Assembly: GCA_030613045.1 (NCBI GenBank)
Contig: JAUWMS010000209.1
Span: 1 to 5,672, forward strand
DNA from: Candidatus Latescibacterota bacterium
Lineage (GTDB): Bacteria > Latescibacterota > 4484-107
Direction of reading: 5' to 3'
Length of the DNA stretch: 5,672 nt
Part shown: in pieces, positions 4,415-5,672 of the stretch
How the letters are laid out: every line of letters starts with the position of its first letter
Numbering within the stretch: the stretch's first letter is position 1
The notes under the pieces: generated by a model
Databases searched by the model: none
Told to the model about the DNA's origin: nothing
Seen by the model: the letters and a program-made list of their open reading frames with translations, nothing else
Position numbers and translations under genes: made by a program

Positions 4415-5656
4415 CTACATACTATGCGTCGTCCGCGTCAGCGTCAACGCCAAAACCGCCTTCGCGCCCGCGCCTCTCAATGTCCGGGTGCACTCGTTGA
4501 GCGTGGCTCCCGAATCGTACAAATCGTCTATCAGCAGCACCCGCTTCCCCCGAACAAGGTTTTGATCCGCCGCGCGAAACGCGCCCCGCACATTGCGGAT
4601 CTTCTGTGTCTCGTTTTCCATCTCCTTCTGAGGCCGGGTCTGCCGCGTTTTCACCAACGCTTCGGGGGACCAGGGAATGCCGATCCGCTCCGACAGGGCG
4701 CGGGCCAGACGGGGCACGGGATCGTACGCCCGCTGCTTCACGGTGGAGGGCACGGCTACCAGAATCTCCATCTCCCGATACTTTTCATGTTCCCGGAGAA
4801 ACTTCGCCATCTCGTCGGCGAGGCGATCCACCAAACCTTGCTCTCCTCCATATTTGTATTCGTAAGCCATCGAGCCGATCTTCGTATAGCTTCGCTTCCC
4901 GCGCTTTATCACCGTGTGATCGTCCAAAGCAAACCCCACGTCGAAGCGGCCCTTGAGGGATTTGTGGGATTGGGTGGTCAGAAAGCGCCGCACTGCGCTC
5001 CGATCCTCATCGGTGAAGACGCTGGGGCGTTCCCGGGAAGGATGGGACGCCAAAAGCTCCAGCACTTCGCGGCCAAACTGTTCGAGTTTCTTTTCCCCGA
5101 TGCCCTTGATCATCGCAAGCTGGTCTGTATCCATCGGCCTCAATACCGCAATATTTTTCAGCACCCGATCCGAGAGCACCATATAGGGATCCGTCTTCAA
5201 CTTATCGGCTGTCCGCATCCGCCACCTCCGAAGCTGATCAAAGATCCGCACAGCTCCGTCGTCCTCCAATTCCAGACTCTCCCGACGCCGGATCTCCAGC
5301 GCCTCGACCTCAGACCGCTCCAGAAACGCCCGCCCCCTGTCCGTCATCCTCAGCACCGGATAGTCGAAATCGTCGGGCTTGTGCTCGTCCAATAGTCCTT
5401 TCAGGACCAGCATCTTCGCGTGCTGACTTATCGCCTGCACCCTCAGAAACGGGAAAGCGTGATAGCTGGTCAGCCGATCCAGTTCGTTCTCCAGGATATT
5501 CTTGGCCTTCGATCCGGACAGAATCCCCGCTACCGCGTATTTTCCGATCCCGAATCGAGCCTCCGCCACAACAAGCAAAATCGCCTTGGTCAACAGGAGA
5601 TCGTCGAAGTGCGAAGGACGGGGAGCGCGGTCTGTCTTTTTCTCCTCCGTTTTCAT
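4415..5656 (-). CDS. RQC winged helix-HRDC-phosphoribosyltransferase protein (RecQ C-terminal half fused to ComFC-like domain)
   Basis: 413 residues in three parts. Residues about 18-115 match the RecQ RQC winged helix (RFGIGKYAVAGILSGSKAKN, ELDRLTSYHAF, then VLRMTDRGRAFL). Residues about 134-205 are an HRDC domain (FDQLRRWRMRTADK, PYMVLSDRVLKNIA, IKGIGEKKLEQFG). Residues about 255-410 are a ComFC-type phosphoribosyltransferase: AYEYKYGGE, VPSTVKQRAYDPVPRLARAL, TRPQ..ME and the PRPP-binding loop VLLIDDLYDSGAT (373-385, with D377 and D378). No Walker A, DEAH box or zinc-binding cysteines occur, so the motor part of a RecQ is missing. The first two parts should bind structured DNA; whether the third makes or only binds a nucleotide is unknown. 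The ATG has no clear ribosome binding site in the 16 bases visible upstream but lies in ATGA, suggesting translational coupling to an upstream gene off the right edge, perhaps the helicase motor. dprA follows after a 301-bp repeat-filled gap. Confidence 0.88.
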   Translation of the reverse strand: MKTEEKKTDRAPRPSHFDDLLLTKAILLVVAEARFGIGKYAVAGILSGSKAKNILENELDRLTSYHAFPFLRVQAISQHAKMLVLKGLLDEHKPDDFDYPVLRMTDRGRAFLERSEVEALEIRRRESLELEDDGAVRIFDQLRRWRMRTADKLKTDPYMVLSDRVLKNIAVLRPMDTDQLAMIKGIGEKKLEQFGREVLELLASHPSRERPSVFTDEDRSAVRRFLTTQSHKSLKGRFDVGFALDDHTVIKRGKRSYTKIGSMAYEYKYGGEQGLVDRLADEMAKFLREHEKYREMEILVAVPSTVKQRAYDPVPRLARALSERIGIPWSPEALVKTRQTRPQKEMENETQKIRNVRGAFRAADQNLVRGKRVLLIDDLYDSGATLNECTRTLRGAGAKAVLALTLTRTTHSM

Positions 5657-5672
5657 CGCCCGGCAATTATCG

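Noticed and set aside
4424..5395. 323-codon plus-strand ORF
   Set aside because: Antisense to the RQC-HRDC-phosphoribosyltransferase gene, with low-complexity Arg/Pro/His composition and no motif.
5310..5666. 118-codon minus-strand ORF near the right edge
   Set aside because: Overlaps the RQC/HRDC-coding frame out of phase, with no domain and no ribosome binding site.

Overview
The window carries five protein-coding genes, all on the minus strand, so the biological order runs from right to left: a RecQ-C-terminal/phosphoribosyltransferase protein (4415-5656), a DprA-like protein (3229-4113), a small PD-(D/E)XK nuclease-like protein (2601-3140), a polysaccharide-deacetylase-like protein (872-2341) and queA (833 to beyond the left edge). 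I see no plus-strand gene, rRNA, tRNA or CRISPR array. The long plus-strand reading frames are antisense shadows typical of GC-rich DNA.

The organism is a bacterium with GC-rich coding sequence; lines I counted by eye in the conserved genes are about 65-73% G+C. Starts are ATG with ordinary Shine-Dalgarno sequences. Intergenic DNA is full of short period-7 and period-9 repeats of the kind known from cyanobacteria, Planctomycetes and various uncultured phyla. I cannot fix the phylum from this.

Right part (3229-5672): a two-gene set. The first gene has the back half of a RecQ helicase (RQC winged helix plus HRDC) joined to a ComFC-like phosphoribosyltransferase, but no helicase motor. Its ATG sits in an ATGA that would overlap the stop of an upstream frame running off the right edge, so a separate motor gene may lie there. 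The second gene is a DprA core (SAM/HhH-like N-terminus plus Rossmann/SLOG domain) without the C-terminal winged helix. DprA, a ComFC-type domain and a helicase are the parts list of natural transformation, but the arrangement also fits a DNA repair or defence cassette. dprA lies between two different repeat structures: a long inverted repeat built of ACTGAT units upstream, and a heptanucleotide array downstream that supplies its last codons.

Middle part (2342-3228): an AT-rich (about 40% G+C) small nuclease-like gene that looks acquired. It is followed by an in-frame coding-like remnant after its stop codon and by a strong 75-bp imperfect hairpin.

Left part (1-2341): a deacetylase-like gene and queA, 38 bp apart and probably co-transcribed. 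queA (queuosine tRNA modification) is the only clear housekeeping gene; it is cut by the window edge.
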